The position numbers and the translations under genes were made by a program. This document shows, piece by piece, positions 43,532 to 51,666 of a DNA stretch of 64,000 nucleotides (position 1 is the stretch's first letter; each line of letters opens with the position of its first letter). Where the stretch lies: the NCBI RefSeq assembly GCF_004335085.1, contig NZ_RQRS01000013.1, positions 82,838 through 146,837 on the forward strand, in the 5' to 3' direction. The notes under the pieces were generated by a model, which was not told where the DNA came from, ran no database searches, and was given only the letters and a program-made list of their open reading frames with translations. Origin of the DNA: Pedobacter nototheniae (GTDB lineage Bacteria > Bacteroidota > Bacteroidia > Sphingobacteriales > Sphingobacteriaceae).

Positions 43532-45945
43532 AACGGCATACCAATACCAAAATTATATTGTAGGAAACGGTAAGTATCAGGTGCATGCGTTGCATTAAAA
43601 TTGTTTTTAAAGTCTTTACCTCCTGATAAGAATTTTCCAATTACCCATTGATCTGCACCAGAAAACTGAGGATCTTTAAGCTTTAAACCAATATCAAATC
43701 TAAAAACAAAATACTGAACATCATATCTTAAGCCAAAGCCGGTACCAATTGCAATTTGCTGAGCAAGTTTACTTAGTTTAAATATGGTTTCTTCATTGGT
43801 TTTGGTAACATTCTCTACAGTGGTTGATGTTCTGGTAATGTTCCAAACGTTACCTGCATCAACAAAGGCTGCACCTTTTAAAGCACCACCAAAAAACTTT
43901 TTAGTTATGGTAAAACGGTATTCAAAATTACTTTCTATACGCATTTCTCCCAGCTGATCTAATCCAAAAACGGCCTTTCTTTCTGCTTCGCTCCCAATAG
44001 ATTCTCTATTGTAATTACCCGGACCAATTGTTCTGGCCTGCCACGCCCTAATACCACTCGATCCACCTGCAAAAAACAGTTTTTCAAACGGGATTCCCGA
44101 ACCTACAGAGTTTCCGTAGGCATAACCTATACCTGTGTTTAATCTGGCTATAAACTGCCTTTCGCCACCCAAATATTTGTACCATCTAATATCAACCTCA
44201 GGACGTACATACTGGTTAAATGGCAAACCTAAAATTTTCGCGTAATCTCCGTTAGCCGGATCACTTTTTGAGCCTGATAGTTTAGATATTCCTTGCAATA
44301 AATTACCAGCAATGTCTATATTACCTCTAAGATAAACAAAGGATCTTGGCTGATTAAGCTTATCGGCATTTAAAGTATAAGTATATTTCATACCCAATGT
44401 AAAATCCTTGCGTCCTAAAAGCTTCACATAATATTGGTTGTTACGGATTAAGCTATCCGCAATGTTTGGGTCAAGATTACCAAAACGGTATTCAAAATTT
44501 AATGGTGTAAATGAGTGCAGTTTAGATTTCGTTTCTACCCAATCATATGTAATCGAATTAATAAAAATCCGCCTAACCGAAATATCCTTTTGCAAAGCAT
44601 AAATGTAACTGGATGAAAACGTGGTATGTGGCATTCCGTTAGATCCCAAAACTGGATTATAGAACGGGATAAGTAATCTTGGTACCGTTATACTTGCACT
44701 GATAGAGAAATCTCGCTGATAAATATCTTTAAATGGCGAAGCTCCATTTCCAATTCTCGATTGTAAACCACCTTTAACCTGCAACTCAAAACGTTCTGCA
44801 CCTCTAAAAAGATTATTATTGGTATAGGTATTACTTAAATTAAAACCAACCGTACCGCCGTTAAAAGGGACCTCTCCTTCTATCCTGTTGCTCATTACCT
44901 TTTGAGGAGTTAGAAGAATAATTGGGTTAATTTTATTAGAGGTACTATCACGATTAAAATAATCGATTTTAACATTTTTAAAGATATTCAGTTCGTATAA
45001 ACGATCATAAGTTAAATTTTCATTCCTGATGTCGTATAATTCACCCTGCTTTAAAAAGTCATACCTTACAATTGGATTTCTTCTATAACGTTTAGAAAAA
45101 TCAGTAAAAATAATTCCGTTAACGGTGTCCTTACTAAGTTTTTTTTGAGCAGAATCAGGGAAACCATCCGGATTTGGCGCTATAACCATGTGCGTATAAC
45201 CAATGTTATACTGTTTGTGACCATCTTTTGTTGGCGGGTTGGTAATATTTAAACGTAAATCAACCTGGCTCACATTTGCGGTTTCGATAACATCAAAATT
45301 TACAAAAGGCCTTAGAAAATAGAAATACCCATTCTCCTTCATAACTTTATAAATCTGCTCTCTTTCATAAGTTAAGGAGTCCATATCATATTGCATTCCT
45401 TTATGCAAATGAGTTAACCCTGGCCTTTTAGACTCATAAATATTTTTAATGTTTTTGTTGGAAATAGAATCTGTAATCTTATTTATAAAAGAAGCAGGAC
45501 CTGGAGTTGCTTTAAATTTAACTTCAGCTTTTTTGTCTTTTACCTTAATATCAGATTCAACCTTTGCTTGAAAATATCCCTTTCCTCGTAGAAATTTTTG
45601 AATTTGGTTTCGAGAAATTTCCACCAATGTACTATCTAAAATAGCCGGTGGTGTACCAAAAGGTTTAATATTATTAGTTTTATATCGCCCATCTTTCGTA
45701 TTAAATAAATTATACAATGGCACATTAATACTGTATGGAGAAGTGGGCCTAATATCCTTTTGAACATAGTTGTAAGCCTGTTCTTCGAATTTTTTATCTA
45801 CACTATCGATGGTAACTTTCTTAACGATAGCCTGATAGTCTGCAATATATTTAGTTGATGAACAAGCCTGCATTAAAACAATAATTATAAGTAATATTGC
45901 AGGGCTTTTCAGTTTAAAATTTATTAAGTATTTGTATGCTTTCAA
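43528..45945 (-). CDS. TamL-type BamA-family outer-membrane lipoprotein
   Basis: 805 aa. The N-terminus MKAYKYLINFKLKSPAILLI plus LMQACSS ends in a lipobox (Cys27 predicted to be lipidated). POTRA-like repeats follow, then a BamA/TamA barrel with the conserved LFFAGGSSGIRAW loop and GSEAERKAVFG, ending NFGIGMPF. In Bacteroidota this lipoprotein form is called TamL and takes part in assembling outer-membrane proteins with TamB; tamB is not in this window. The start codon is TTG at 45943-45945. Its start overlaps that of the divergent methyltransferase gene by 10 bp. Confidence 0.85.
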   Translation of the reverse strand: MKAYKYLINFKLKSPAILLIIIVLMQACSSTKYIADYQAIVKKVTIDSVDKKFEEQAYNYVQKDIRPTSPYSINVPLYNLFNTKDGRYKTNNIKPFGTPPAILDSTLVEISRNQIQKFLRGKGYFQAKVESDIKVKDKKAEVKFKATPGPASFINKITDSISNKNIKNIYESKRPGLTHLHKGMQYDMDSLTYEREQIYKVMKENGYFYFLRPFVNFDVIETANVSQVDLRLNITNPPTKDGHKQYNIGYTHMVIAPNPDGFPDSAQKKLSKDTVNGIIFTDFSKRYRRNPIVRYDFLKQGELYDIRNENLTYDRLYELNIFKNVKIDYFNRDSTSNKINPIILLTPQKVMSNRIEGEVPFNGGTVGFNLSNTYTNNNLFRGAERFELQVKGGLQSRIGNGASPFKDIYQRDFSISASITVPRLLIPFYNPVLGSNGMPHTTFSSSYIYALQKDISVRRIFINSITYDWVETKSKLHSFTPLNFEYRFGNLDPNIADSLIRNNQYYVKLLGRKDFTLGMKYTYTLNADKLNQPRSFVYLRGNIDIAGNLLQGISKLSGSKSDPANGDYAKILGLPFNQYVRPEVDIRWYKYLGGERQFIARLNTGIGYAYGNSVGSGIPFEKLFFAGGSSGIRAWQARTIGPGNYNRESIGSEAERKAVFGLDQLGEMRIESNFEYRFTITKKFFGGALKGAAFVDAGNVWNITRTSTTVENVTKTNEETIFKLSKLAQQIAIGTGFGLRYDVQYFVFRFDIGLKLKDPQFSGADQWVIGKFLSGGKDFKNNFNATHAPDTYRFLQYNFGIGMPF

Positions 45946-46682
45946 AATCTCAGATTAGTTTTATTAAATCGTTACATCAAAAAAAATATCGCCGTGAAAA
46001 TGGATTATTTATTGTTGAAGGTATAAAATCTATTAAAGAGTTTATACACTCAAGCTACCAAATTCACTCTATATTTTACACCAGCGAACAACACAATTTG
46101 TTACCCAAACTGGCTGCAAATATAAACTTATTTGAAGTAAACAACGCTGAGTTAGCGAAGATTAGTACATTACAAACTCCACACGGCTTTTTGGCACTCG
46201 TGAAATTTCATGAAAATAAAAAGTTAAACATTAAAGATTTGAACGGAGCGTTTACTCTTGTGCTAGATGGAGTACAGGATCCTGGAAATATGGGTACTAT
46301 AATAAGGACAGCAGATTGGTTTGGTTTTAAAAACATTATCTGCTCCGAAGATACCGTAGAAGCTTATAATCCTAAAACAGTACAAGCCACAATGGGATCG
46401 CTTGCGAGAATAAATGTATTTTATGAAAATTTACCTGCTTTACTAGCGGAAGTTAAAATTCCTGTTTATGGCGCCCTACTTGATGGAGAATCTATTTATA
46501 AAACTAAATGGAAGAAAGAAGGATTGGTTATTTTGGGTAATGAAGGGAAAGGAATTACAGAAGAAATTATAAAAATGATCGATCATCCGGTAACAATTCC
46601 AAGAATTGGTAAAGCAGAATCTTTAAATGTTGCTGTTAGTGCTGCAATTTTTTGCACTGAAATAGTGAGAGATAGCAAATAA
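45936..46682 (+). CDS. SpoU-family RNA 2'-O-methyltransferase
   Basis: 248 aa. The N-terminal substrate-binding segment SLHQKKYRRENGLFIVEG is followed by the SPOUT catalytic part: VLDGVQDPGNMGTIIRTADW, LVILGNEGKGITEE and IPRIGKAESLNVAVSAAIF. TrmH/RlmB-type enzymes methylate ribose in rRNA or tRNA; the target cannot be specified. It starts 10 nt inside the 5' end of the divergent tamL gene, so its promoter must lie in the tamL coding region. Confidence 0.88.
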   Translation: MLSKSQISFIKSLHQKKYRRENGLFIVEGIKSIKEFIHSSYQIHSIFYTSEQHNLLPKLAANINLFEVNNAELAKISTLQTPHGFLALVKFHENKKLNIKDLNGAFTLVLDGVQDPGNMGTIIRTADWFGFKNIICSEDTVEAYNPKTVQATMGSLARINVFYENLPALLAEVKIPVYGALLDGESIYKTKWKKEGLVILGNEGKGITEEIIKMIDHPVTIPRIGKAESLNVAVSAAIFCTEIVRDSK

Positions 46683-46717
46683 ATGGTAATTTAATTTAAA
46701 ATTAAACGCTCTAATAT

Positions 46718-46747
46718 TTGTTCGCTAATTTATAATTGCTATTTTTG
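46718..46747 (+). promoter_or_regulatory. Consensus promoter of tRNA-Cys
   Basis: TTG at 46718-46720, exactly 19 nt spacer, then TATTTTTG at 46740-46747. The best match to the Bacteroidota promoter consensus in the window; the tRNA starts 18 nt later. Confidence 0.8.
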
Positions 46748-46764
46748 CAGCCTTGAATTTATCA

Positions 46765-46838
46765 GGTCGAGTGGCCGAGTGGCTAGGCAGAGGTCTGCAA
46801 AACCTTCTACAGCGGTTCGAATCCGCTCTCGACCTCCA
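46765..46838 (+). tRNA. tRNA-Cys (anticodon GCA)
   Basis: Acceptor GGTCGAG pairs with CTCGACC, discriminator T, and the 3' CCA is encoded. D-loop GCCGAGTGGCTAGGC, anticodon GCA in the loop TCTGCAAAA, T-arm GCGGTTCGAATCCGC. Preceded by a consensus promoter and followed by a small conserved gene. Confidence 0.93.
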
Positions 46839-46873
46839 TTTGTACAAATAAAATATAATAAAAGGTTATTACC

Positions 46874-47044
46874 ATGGCAGTTACCAGATTAAAAAGAAAA
46901 GACAGAAGAAATAAAAACTTTGCTCATCAGGAAGTAGATTTCTTAAAAAGAGCAACTAACATCGAATTAGGAAGTCGCTCTGCACAACCTAAAAACGATC
47001 AATTAGCAAAAAACAACGCTGTTTTAGCTGCATTGGCAAAATAG
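46874..47044 (+). CDS. Small basic conserved protein behind tRNA-Cys
   Basis: 56 aa, MAVTRLKRKDRRNKNFAHQE, then VDFLKRATNIELGSRSAQP and a tail ending LAALAK. Strongly basic at the N-terminus. I recall near-identical small proteins across Sphingobacteriaceae, but no function is known to me; the basic helix suggests nucleic-acid or ribosome contact. It lies 36 nt after tRNA-Cys and probably shares its transcript, with a good terminator beyond. Confidence 0.75.
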   Translation: MAVTRLKRKDRRNKNFAHQEVDFLKRATNIELGSRSAQPKNDQLAKNNAVLAALAK

Positions 47045-47069
47045 TTTTTAGAAATCTTCTAAAAAATTT

Positions 47070-47102
47070 AAAGCATCCTATTGATCACAGGATGCTTTTT
47101 TT
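47070..47102 (+). terminator. Terminator of the tRNA-Cys / small-protein unit
   Basis: AAAGCATCCT pairs with AGGATGCTTT around a short loop, followed by T's. Confidence 0.88.
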
Positions 47103-47178
47103 ATGCCTTTAATTTTCTCTTTCATTCCTCTATCTTTAACCCGTAAACAAATAAAGGATTTTTAGGCAATTGAATTCT

Positions 47179-47898
47179 ATGATCGATAACGATACAAAAC
47201 GCCTTTCGAGGTTAACCGCTATTTTAATCCAATTACAATCGAAAAGGCTAATTACTTCTACTGAATTGGCCAAAAAGTTTTCGGTAAGCACACGTACTAT
47301 ATACAGAGATATTAGAGCTTTGGAGCAAGCTGGCGTTCCTATTTTAACTGCAGAAGGCAAAGGATATTCCATTATTGAGGGGTATAGCATTCCGCCGGTT
47401 ATGTTTACCGAGAGCGAAGCGAATGCATTAATCACAGCTGAGCAACTTGTTTTAAAAAATAAAGATGCATCTTTTGTAAAAGAATATAGCGAAGCAATTA
47501 TTAAAATAAAATCCGTTTTAAAGAATAATACCAAAGAAAAAGCAAATTTATTATCTAATAGAATTGTTTTCAGGCAAAATGCAGCAGAAAATAAAACTAG
47601 CGACCATTTAGCTAATTTGCAACTCGCTTTAACCAATTATAAGGTAACGAAAATAGAATATTATGCGCCAGATAATGATGAAACCACTCAAAGATTAATT
47701 GAACCTTTTGCATTATACAGCACTCAAGAAAATTGGCTTTTAATCGCTTGGTGTAGATTAAGGATGGATTTCAGATCATTTAGGCTCGATAGAATAAGAT
47801 CATTAAACTTATTGGATGATTGCTTTGAACCACAAAAAATATCACTGCAGGAATACTTTAAAATTTGTTTGGAAAAATATTCAACGCCCCTGACATAG
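47179..47898 (+). CDS. YafY-type HTH/WYL transcriptional regulator
   Basis: 239 aa from ATG 47179 (MIDNDTKRLSRLTAIL). The N-terminal HTH (LITSTELAKKFSVSTRTIYR, DIRALEQAGVPI) is followed by a WYL domain (YYAPDNDETTQRLIEPFALY, ENWLLIAWCRLRMDFRSFRL). WYL regulators sense nucleic-acid-like or other ligands. A TTG at 47170 would add three residues; ATG is preferred. It is 49 nt upstream of a GyrI-like protein gene on the same strand, which may act as its effector-binding partner. Confidence 0.86.
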   Translation: MIDNDTKRLSRLTAILIQLQSKRLITSTELAKKFSVSTRTIYRDIRALEQAGVPILTAEGKGYSIIEGYSIPPVMFTESEANALITAEQLVLKNKDASFVKEYSEAIIKIKSVLKNNTKEKANLLSNRIVFRQNAAENKTSDHLANLQLALTNYKVTKIEYYAPDNDETTQRLIEPFALYSTQENWLLIAWCRLRMDFRSFRLDRIRSLNLLDDCFEPQKISLQEYFKICLEKYSTPLT

Positions 47899-47947
47899 GG
47901 CTGTCACAAAGCCGCTTTATCTTTGAGTTAAATTAATAAACATCAAA

Positions 47948-48406
47948 ATGAGCAATCAAATTATAGAAAAATTTAGCGTAGTTGGTATTTCAGTTAGAAC
48001 TACAAATGAAAATGAACAATCGGGAAACGATATTCCTGAATTATGGAATAAGTTTATGACTGAAAATATTTTAGAAAAAATTCCAAATAAAGTTGATCCA
48101 TCTATTTACGTGATTTACACCGATTACGAAAAAGATCATACCAAACCTTACACCACAATCATTGGTTGCAAAGTTTCTGAAATAGATGAAATTCCTGCCG
48201 GAATGGTTTCGAAGACTATAGAAAAAGCTATTTATAAAAAGTATCCAGTAAAGGGTAACCTTGCAGAGGGCGCTGTGTTAAACGCATGGACTAAAATTTG
48301 GACTACAGATATTCCAAGAATATTTACTTCAGATTTTGAGGTGTACGGTGAAAAAGCTCAAAATCCTGAACAGGCAGAGCTTGACATTTTTATTGCAGTA
48401 AAATAA
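47948..48406 (+). CDS. GyrI-like effector-binding domain protein
   Basis: 152 aa with the single-domain SOUL/GyrI-like fold pattern (FSVVGISVRTTNENEQSG, YTDYEKDHTKPYTTIIGCKV, VNAWTKIWTTDIPRIFTSDF and EVYGEKAQ at the end). Stand-alone forms bind small hydrophobic ligands and are often next to a transcription regulator. It probably shares a transcript with the upstream WYL regulator gene. The ligand is unknown. Confidence 0.8.
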   Translation: MSNQIIEKFSVVGISVRTTNENEQSGNDIPELWNKFMTENILEKIPNKVDPSIYVIYTDYEKDHTKPYTTIIGCKVSEIDEIPAGMVSKTIEKAIYKKYPVKGNLAEGAVLNAWTKIWTTDIPRIFTSDFEVYGEKAQNPEQAELDIFIAVK

Positions 48407-48457
48407 TAACTTAATTTTGGAGCGCAATAGAATTTGCGCTTCCACTAATTTAGAAAC

Positions 48458-49489
48458 CTATTTAATCAGGCTTTTACAAATATCCTTAACTAAGCCAGGT
48501 CCTTCATAAATAAAACCTGTATAAAGCTGTAAAAGGCATGCTCCGGCATCCAATTTTTCTTTAGCATCTTCAGGAGAATGAATACCACCAACGCCAATAA
48601 TTGGAAAAGCACGATTAGATTTCTCTGATAAGTAACGTATTACTTCAGTTGATCTATTTTTAACAGGCTTACCACTTAAGCCACCCATTTCATCTGTAAG
48701 TTCCTTCTCTGTAGCCAAATTTTCGCGACTAATTGTGGTGTTGGTTGCAATAATGCCGGCGATTTTAGTTTCTGAAACGATTTCAATTATATCATCTAGT
48801 TGAGCATCTGATAAATCAGGTGCTATTTTCAACAAGATTGGACGGGATATATCATTTTTGCGGTTTCGCTGTTGTAAAGTATTCAGAATATTTTTTAAGG
48901 GTCCTTTTTCCTGTAACTCACGCAAACCAGGTGTATTCGGAGAACTTACATTTACCACAAAATAATCAACTACATCAAATAACCTATCAAAACATTTGAT
49001 ATAATCACTTACTGCATCTTCATTGGGTGTTGTTTTGTTTTTACCAATGTTTCCACCTACCACAATATCAGGATGTTTATCCTTCAAAATCCGTAAACGT
49101 TCTGCCATTACATCAACTCCCTTATTGTTAAAACCCATACGATTAATCAGGGCTTCATCATTAGGTAAGCGAAACATACGGGGCTTATCATTTCCGGGTT
49201 GCGGCATTGGCGTAACGGTACCAACTTCTATAAAACCAAAGCCAAGATTGCTTAAAGCCTCAACATATTCGCCATTTTTATCAAAACCAGCGGCTAAACC
49301 TACCGGATTTCTGAATTTAATTCCAAAAACTTCCTTTTCAAGTCCTTTAACATTAAAATCAAAACTGCTTCTGATAATGGTTTTACCAAGTGGAAATCTA
49401 TCATTAAACCATTTTAATCGCTTTACGACAAAATAATGTACGTTTTCGGGATCAAATTTGAAGAATATTGGTTTAATAAGGCGATACAT
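48458..49489 (-). CDS. pyrD: Dihydroorotate dehydrogenase, class 2 (quinone-dependent)
   Basis: 343 aa from ATG 49489 ([20 protein letters not shown]). FMN-binding/catalytic markers are [51 protein letters not shown] (class 2 serine) and [19 protein letters not shown]. The enzyme oxidises dihydroorotate to orotate in pyrimidine synthesis, coupled to the membrane quinone pool. An earlier in-frame start at 49537 would add a hydrophobic stretch unlike the family and is rejected. Confidence 0.93.
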   Translation of the reverse strand: MYRLIKPIFFKFDPENVHYFVVKRLKWFNDRFPLGKTIIRSSFDFNVKGLEKEVFGIKFRNPVGLAAGFDKNGEYVEALSNLGFGFIEVGTVTPMPQPGNDKPRMFRLPNDEALINRMGFNNKGVDVMAERLRILKDKHPDIVVGGNIGKNKTTPNEDAVSDYIKCFDRLFDVVDYFVVNVSSPNTPGLRELQEKGPLKNILNTLQQRNRKNDISRPILLKIAPDLSDAQLDDIIEIVSETKIAGIIATNTTISRENLATEKELTDEMGGLSGKPVKNRSTEVIRYLSEKSNRAFPIIGVGGIHSPEDAKEKLDAGACLLQLYTGFIYEGPGLVKDICKSLIK

Positions 49490-49620
49490 GCAACGAAGAT
49501 AAAATAACTTAATGTAAAATGGAAAATGTAGAAACATAATTCTAGTAATATTCCTTTATGCACTTAACAATTTTACGAATTGTTTAAAATTTCATTCAAA
49601 AAATTCTATCTATATTAACT

Positions 49621-49667
49621 TATTAAGCCCGTTGAATTGCTTTATATAAACATTTCGACGGGCTTAA
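49621..49667 (-). terminator. Hairpin after the NAD(P)-oxidoreductase gene
   Basis: TAAGCCCGTTGAA pairs with TTCGACGGGCTTA over 13 positions (one G-U) around a loop of about 20 nt. T run is weak, so confidence as a terminator is moderate. Confidence 0.5.
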
Positions 49668-49708
49668 AAAAGCGTATTTAGCGCTGATAGATTAGAGAAT
49701 TTTACCTT

Positions 49709-50359
49709 TTAATAAGCTGCAGTAAATTGCTCTTGGTGGTGTGCATTATTTTCTAATTCGTCCACAATAACGATTGCTAAATCCTCTACTGATAAAATAG
49801 AACGGCCTTCTTCATTAAAAACTGGACTAGTTTTACCTAAACGATATTTTCCGGTACGGCCAACTGTTATGCCTTGGTGCATTTCTATGGCAGGGCTGAA
49901 AAACAACCAATCTAATTCTTTTTCATTTTTTAATGTGTTAAAATAATCTCTAACCGCTGTTGCTCCGGGTTTGTAAGCTTCAGGAAAATCTGGTCCATCA
50001 ACAATTTGTTTTCCATCGATTTGCAAGGTACCTGCACCGCCAATAAAAACATAACGTTTAACACCAGCTGCTTTTACACCCTTTTGGATAGCTTCTGCCC
50101 CTGCAACTGTATCAGCATAAAGATTTGGATTAGTCCAGCCTGCATTAAATGCACTTACTACGGCATCACTTCCTTTTACAGCTTCAGCCAATTTAGCTGT
50201 ATCTAAAACATCAACTTGTTTTTTAATTAACTTATCGCTTACAGCTTCAATTTTATCTACATCACGAGCAATTGCGATTACTTCATTACCACGATTTAAC
50301 AATTCTTTTAAAATTGCGGCGCCTACAAATCCTGAGGCTCCAATTAATGCTACTTTCAT
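49709..50359 (-). CDS. NAD(P)H-binding oxidoreductase (atypical SDR, YwnB-like)
   Basis: 216 aa Rossmann protein: MKVALIGASGFVGAAILKEL dinucleotide motif, DVDKIEAVSDKLIKKQVDVL, DAVVSAFNAGWTNPN, KRYVFIGGAGTLQIDG. No catalytic YxxxK was seen, as in the atypical SDR/NmrA-like group. In other bacteria such proteins (YwnB) sit with an Rrf2 regulator (YwnA) and respond to reactive electrophiles; the adjacent Rrf2 gene fits. An operator-like box lies just upstream. Confidence 0.82.
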   Translation of the reverse strand: MKVALIGASGFVGAAILKELLNRGNEVIAIARDVDKIEAVSDKLIKKQVDVLDTAKLAEAVKGSDAVVSAFNAGWTNPNLYADTVAGAEAIQKGVKAAGVKRYVFIGGAGTLQIDGKQIVDGPDFPEAYKPGATAVRDYFNTLKNEKELDWLFFSPAIEMHQGITVGRTGKYRLGKTSPVFNEEGRSILSVEDLAIVIVDELENNAHHQEQFTAAY

Positions 50360-50389
50360 TTTATTTAATTTTTATGTTTTATTTTTATA

Positions 50390-50410
50390 TTGTAACTAAA
50401 TTTATTACAG
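50390..50410. promoter_or_regulatory. Rrf2 operator-like box in front of the NAD(P)-oxidoreductase gene
   Basis: Spans TTGTAAC at 50390 and ATTACAG at 50410, with a 7-nt A/T-rich centre; arms TGTAA / TTACA. It closely matches the box at 50840-50860 upstream of the rrf2 gene. Confidence 0.6.
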
Positions 50411-50427
50411 TTTGTATGAAAAAAAAT

Positions 50428-50838
50428 TTATATGAATTTACTGCTAAAATCTGATAGATTTTGAGCAGATAATCTTTTAATTAGCGCCTCTTCTGCATCA
50501 TTATATAATTGATCCAGATGTTTATTTATTTGTTTACCAACTGGACAATTTGGGTTTGGCTCATTCTTACTTTCGCCTAAAATACTTTTCTGTTTTACGG
50601 CCAAATAAACGTCTCCTAAGTTAATATCTGATGCATTTTTTGCTAAAGCACTTCCTCCACCCTTACCTTCTTTACTTAAAACAAAGCCATACTTGCGCAG
50701 GTTTATAATTTCTTTTCGTACTAAAACTGGATTGATATTAATACTACCAGCAATCCAATCAGAAGATACCAACGCTCCTTTGGCTTGATCCAGAAGCGTT
50801 AGTATATGTAAAGAAATAGAAAATCGACTGCTGTTCAT
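50428..50838 (-). CDS. Rrf2-family transcriptional regulator (YwnA-like)
   Basis: 136 aa from ATG 50838 (MNSSRFSISLHILTLLDQ). The winged HTH is IAGSININPVLVRKEIINLR plus KYGFVLSKEGKGGGSALA. A single cysteine pair-like region NPNCPVGKQINKH lacks the three-cysteine cluster of IscR/NsrR, so it is not an iron-sulfur regulator; a redox- or electrophile-sensing type is likely. It is adjacent to the NAD(P)-oxidoreductase gene, and matching operator boxes precede both genes. Confidence 0.82.
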   Translation of the reverse strand: MNSSRFSISLHILTLLDQAKGALVSSDWIAGSININPVLVRKEIINLRKYGFVLSKEGKGGGSALAKNASDINLGDVYLAVKQKSILGESKNEPNPNCPVGKQINKHLDQLYNDAEEALIKRLSAQNLSDFSSKFI

Positions 50839-50839
50839 T

Positions 50840-50870
50840 CTGTAATTATTTTTATTACAGTACAAAAGTA
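50840..50870 (-). promoter_or_regulatory. Operator and -7 element of the rrf2 gene
   Basis: The box CTGTAAT, seven A/T-rich bases, ATTACAG lies at 50840-50860. On the minus strand the -7 element TACTTTTG (complement of 50863-50870) precedes it, so the box covers the transcription start. Suggests autorepression. Confidence 0.65.
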
Positions 50871-50903
50871 GATATAAAATTTAGATTTCCAAATATTTCT
50901 TCT

Positions 50904-51488
50904 TTATTTCACTAAATTATTGATTTGAGCATACTGAAGAAGCATTATTGTTTTTCCATCTTTAATTTCCCCACTTCCAATCTTATTTACTGCTTCTTCA
51001 AAAGGGATTTCTAATACTTCAATATTTTCTTGTTCTTCATGATGACCGCCACCTTCGCTTACTTTCATATCTTTTGAATATTCTGCAACAAAGAAATAAA
51101 CAATTTCTGTAACAGAACCTGGCGACATATAGGCTTCGAAAACCTTTTTTACTTCGGTAATTTTGTAGCCTGTTTCTTCTTCTGTTTCGCGTTTAATTGC
51201 CGTTTCTGGATTATCTTTATCCAGCAAGCCAGCACAAGTTTCAATTAACATTCCACTTTCGTTTCCATTAATATAAGTTGGCAAACGAAATTGCCTTGTT
51301 AGTATTACCGTTTTATTTTCTTTGTTATAAAGCAAAATAGTTGCTCCATTGCCCCTATCGTAGGCTTCGCGGTTTAGTGTTTCCCAAGTACCATCTTTCT
51401 TCTGGTATTTAAAGGTGATTTTATTCAGGGTATACCAATTATCTGAAAGGATTTCCGTGCTAATTATTTTTACGTTTTCGTTATTCAT
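50904..51488 (-). CDS. NUDIX hydrolase (NudK-like)
   Basis: 194 aa from ATG 51488 ([19 protein letters not shown]). The NUDIX box occurs as [20 protein letters not shown], then GY, with the usual REUxEExGU core and two extra residues before the glutamate. The region before it ([19 protein letters not shown]) matches the GDP-mannose/NudK subgroup. It hydrolyses nucleoside-diphosphate-linked compounds, clearing toxic or excess nucleotides. It is upstream of the rrf2 gene on the same strand. Confidence 0.85.
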   Translation of the reverse strand: MNNENVKIISTEILSDNWYTLNKITFKYQKKDGTWETLNREAYDRGNGATILLYNKENKTVILTRQFRLPTYINGNESGMLIETCAGLLDKDNPETAIKRETEEETGYKITEVKKVFEAYMSPGSVTEIVYFFVAEYSKDMKVSEGGGHHEEQENIEVLEIPFEEAVNKIGSGEIKDGKTIMLLQYAQINNLVK

Positions 51489-51650
51489 TTTTATAGATTG
51501 ATTTTCAACCAAACTTATACATTTTAGTGATTCGAAATTTGTAAAATATGATTTTGTTTAAATCATCTCAAAGCTTATATACTTAACCACCTGTATAATT
51601 TAAGGTGTTATGAATTTGATATACAGACAAAAATTAGCCTTTAAAATTCG

Positions 51651-51658
51651 TACTTTTG
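51651..51658 (+). promoter_or_regulatory. -7 element of the ABC-F gene
   Basis: TACTTTTG, a TAnnTTTG match, ends 8 nt before the ATG at 51667. It supports that ATG and implies a very short or absent leader. Confidence 0.6.
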
Positions 51659-51666
51659 CACCCGAA

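Noticed and set aside
49023..49436. 137-aa plus-strand frame inside pyrD
   Set aside because: Shadow of pyrD, whose family motifs are intact.
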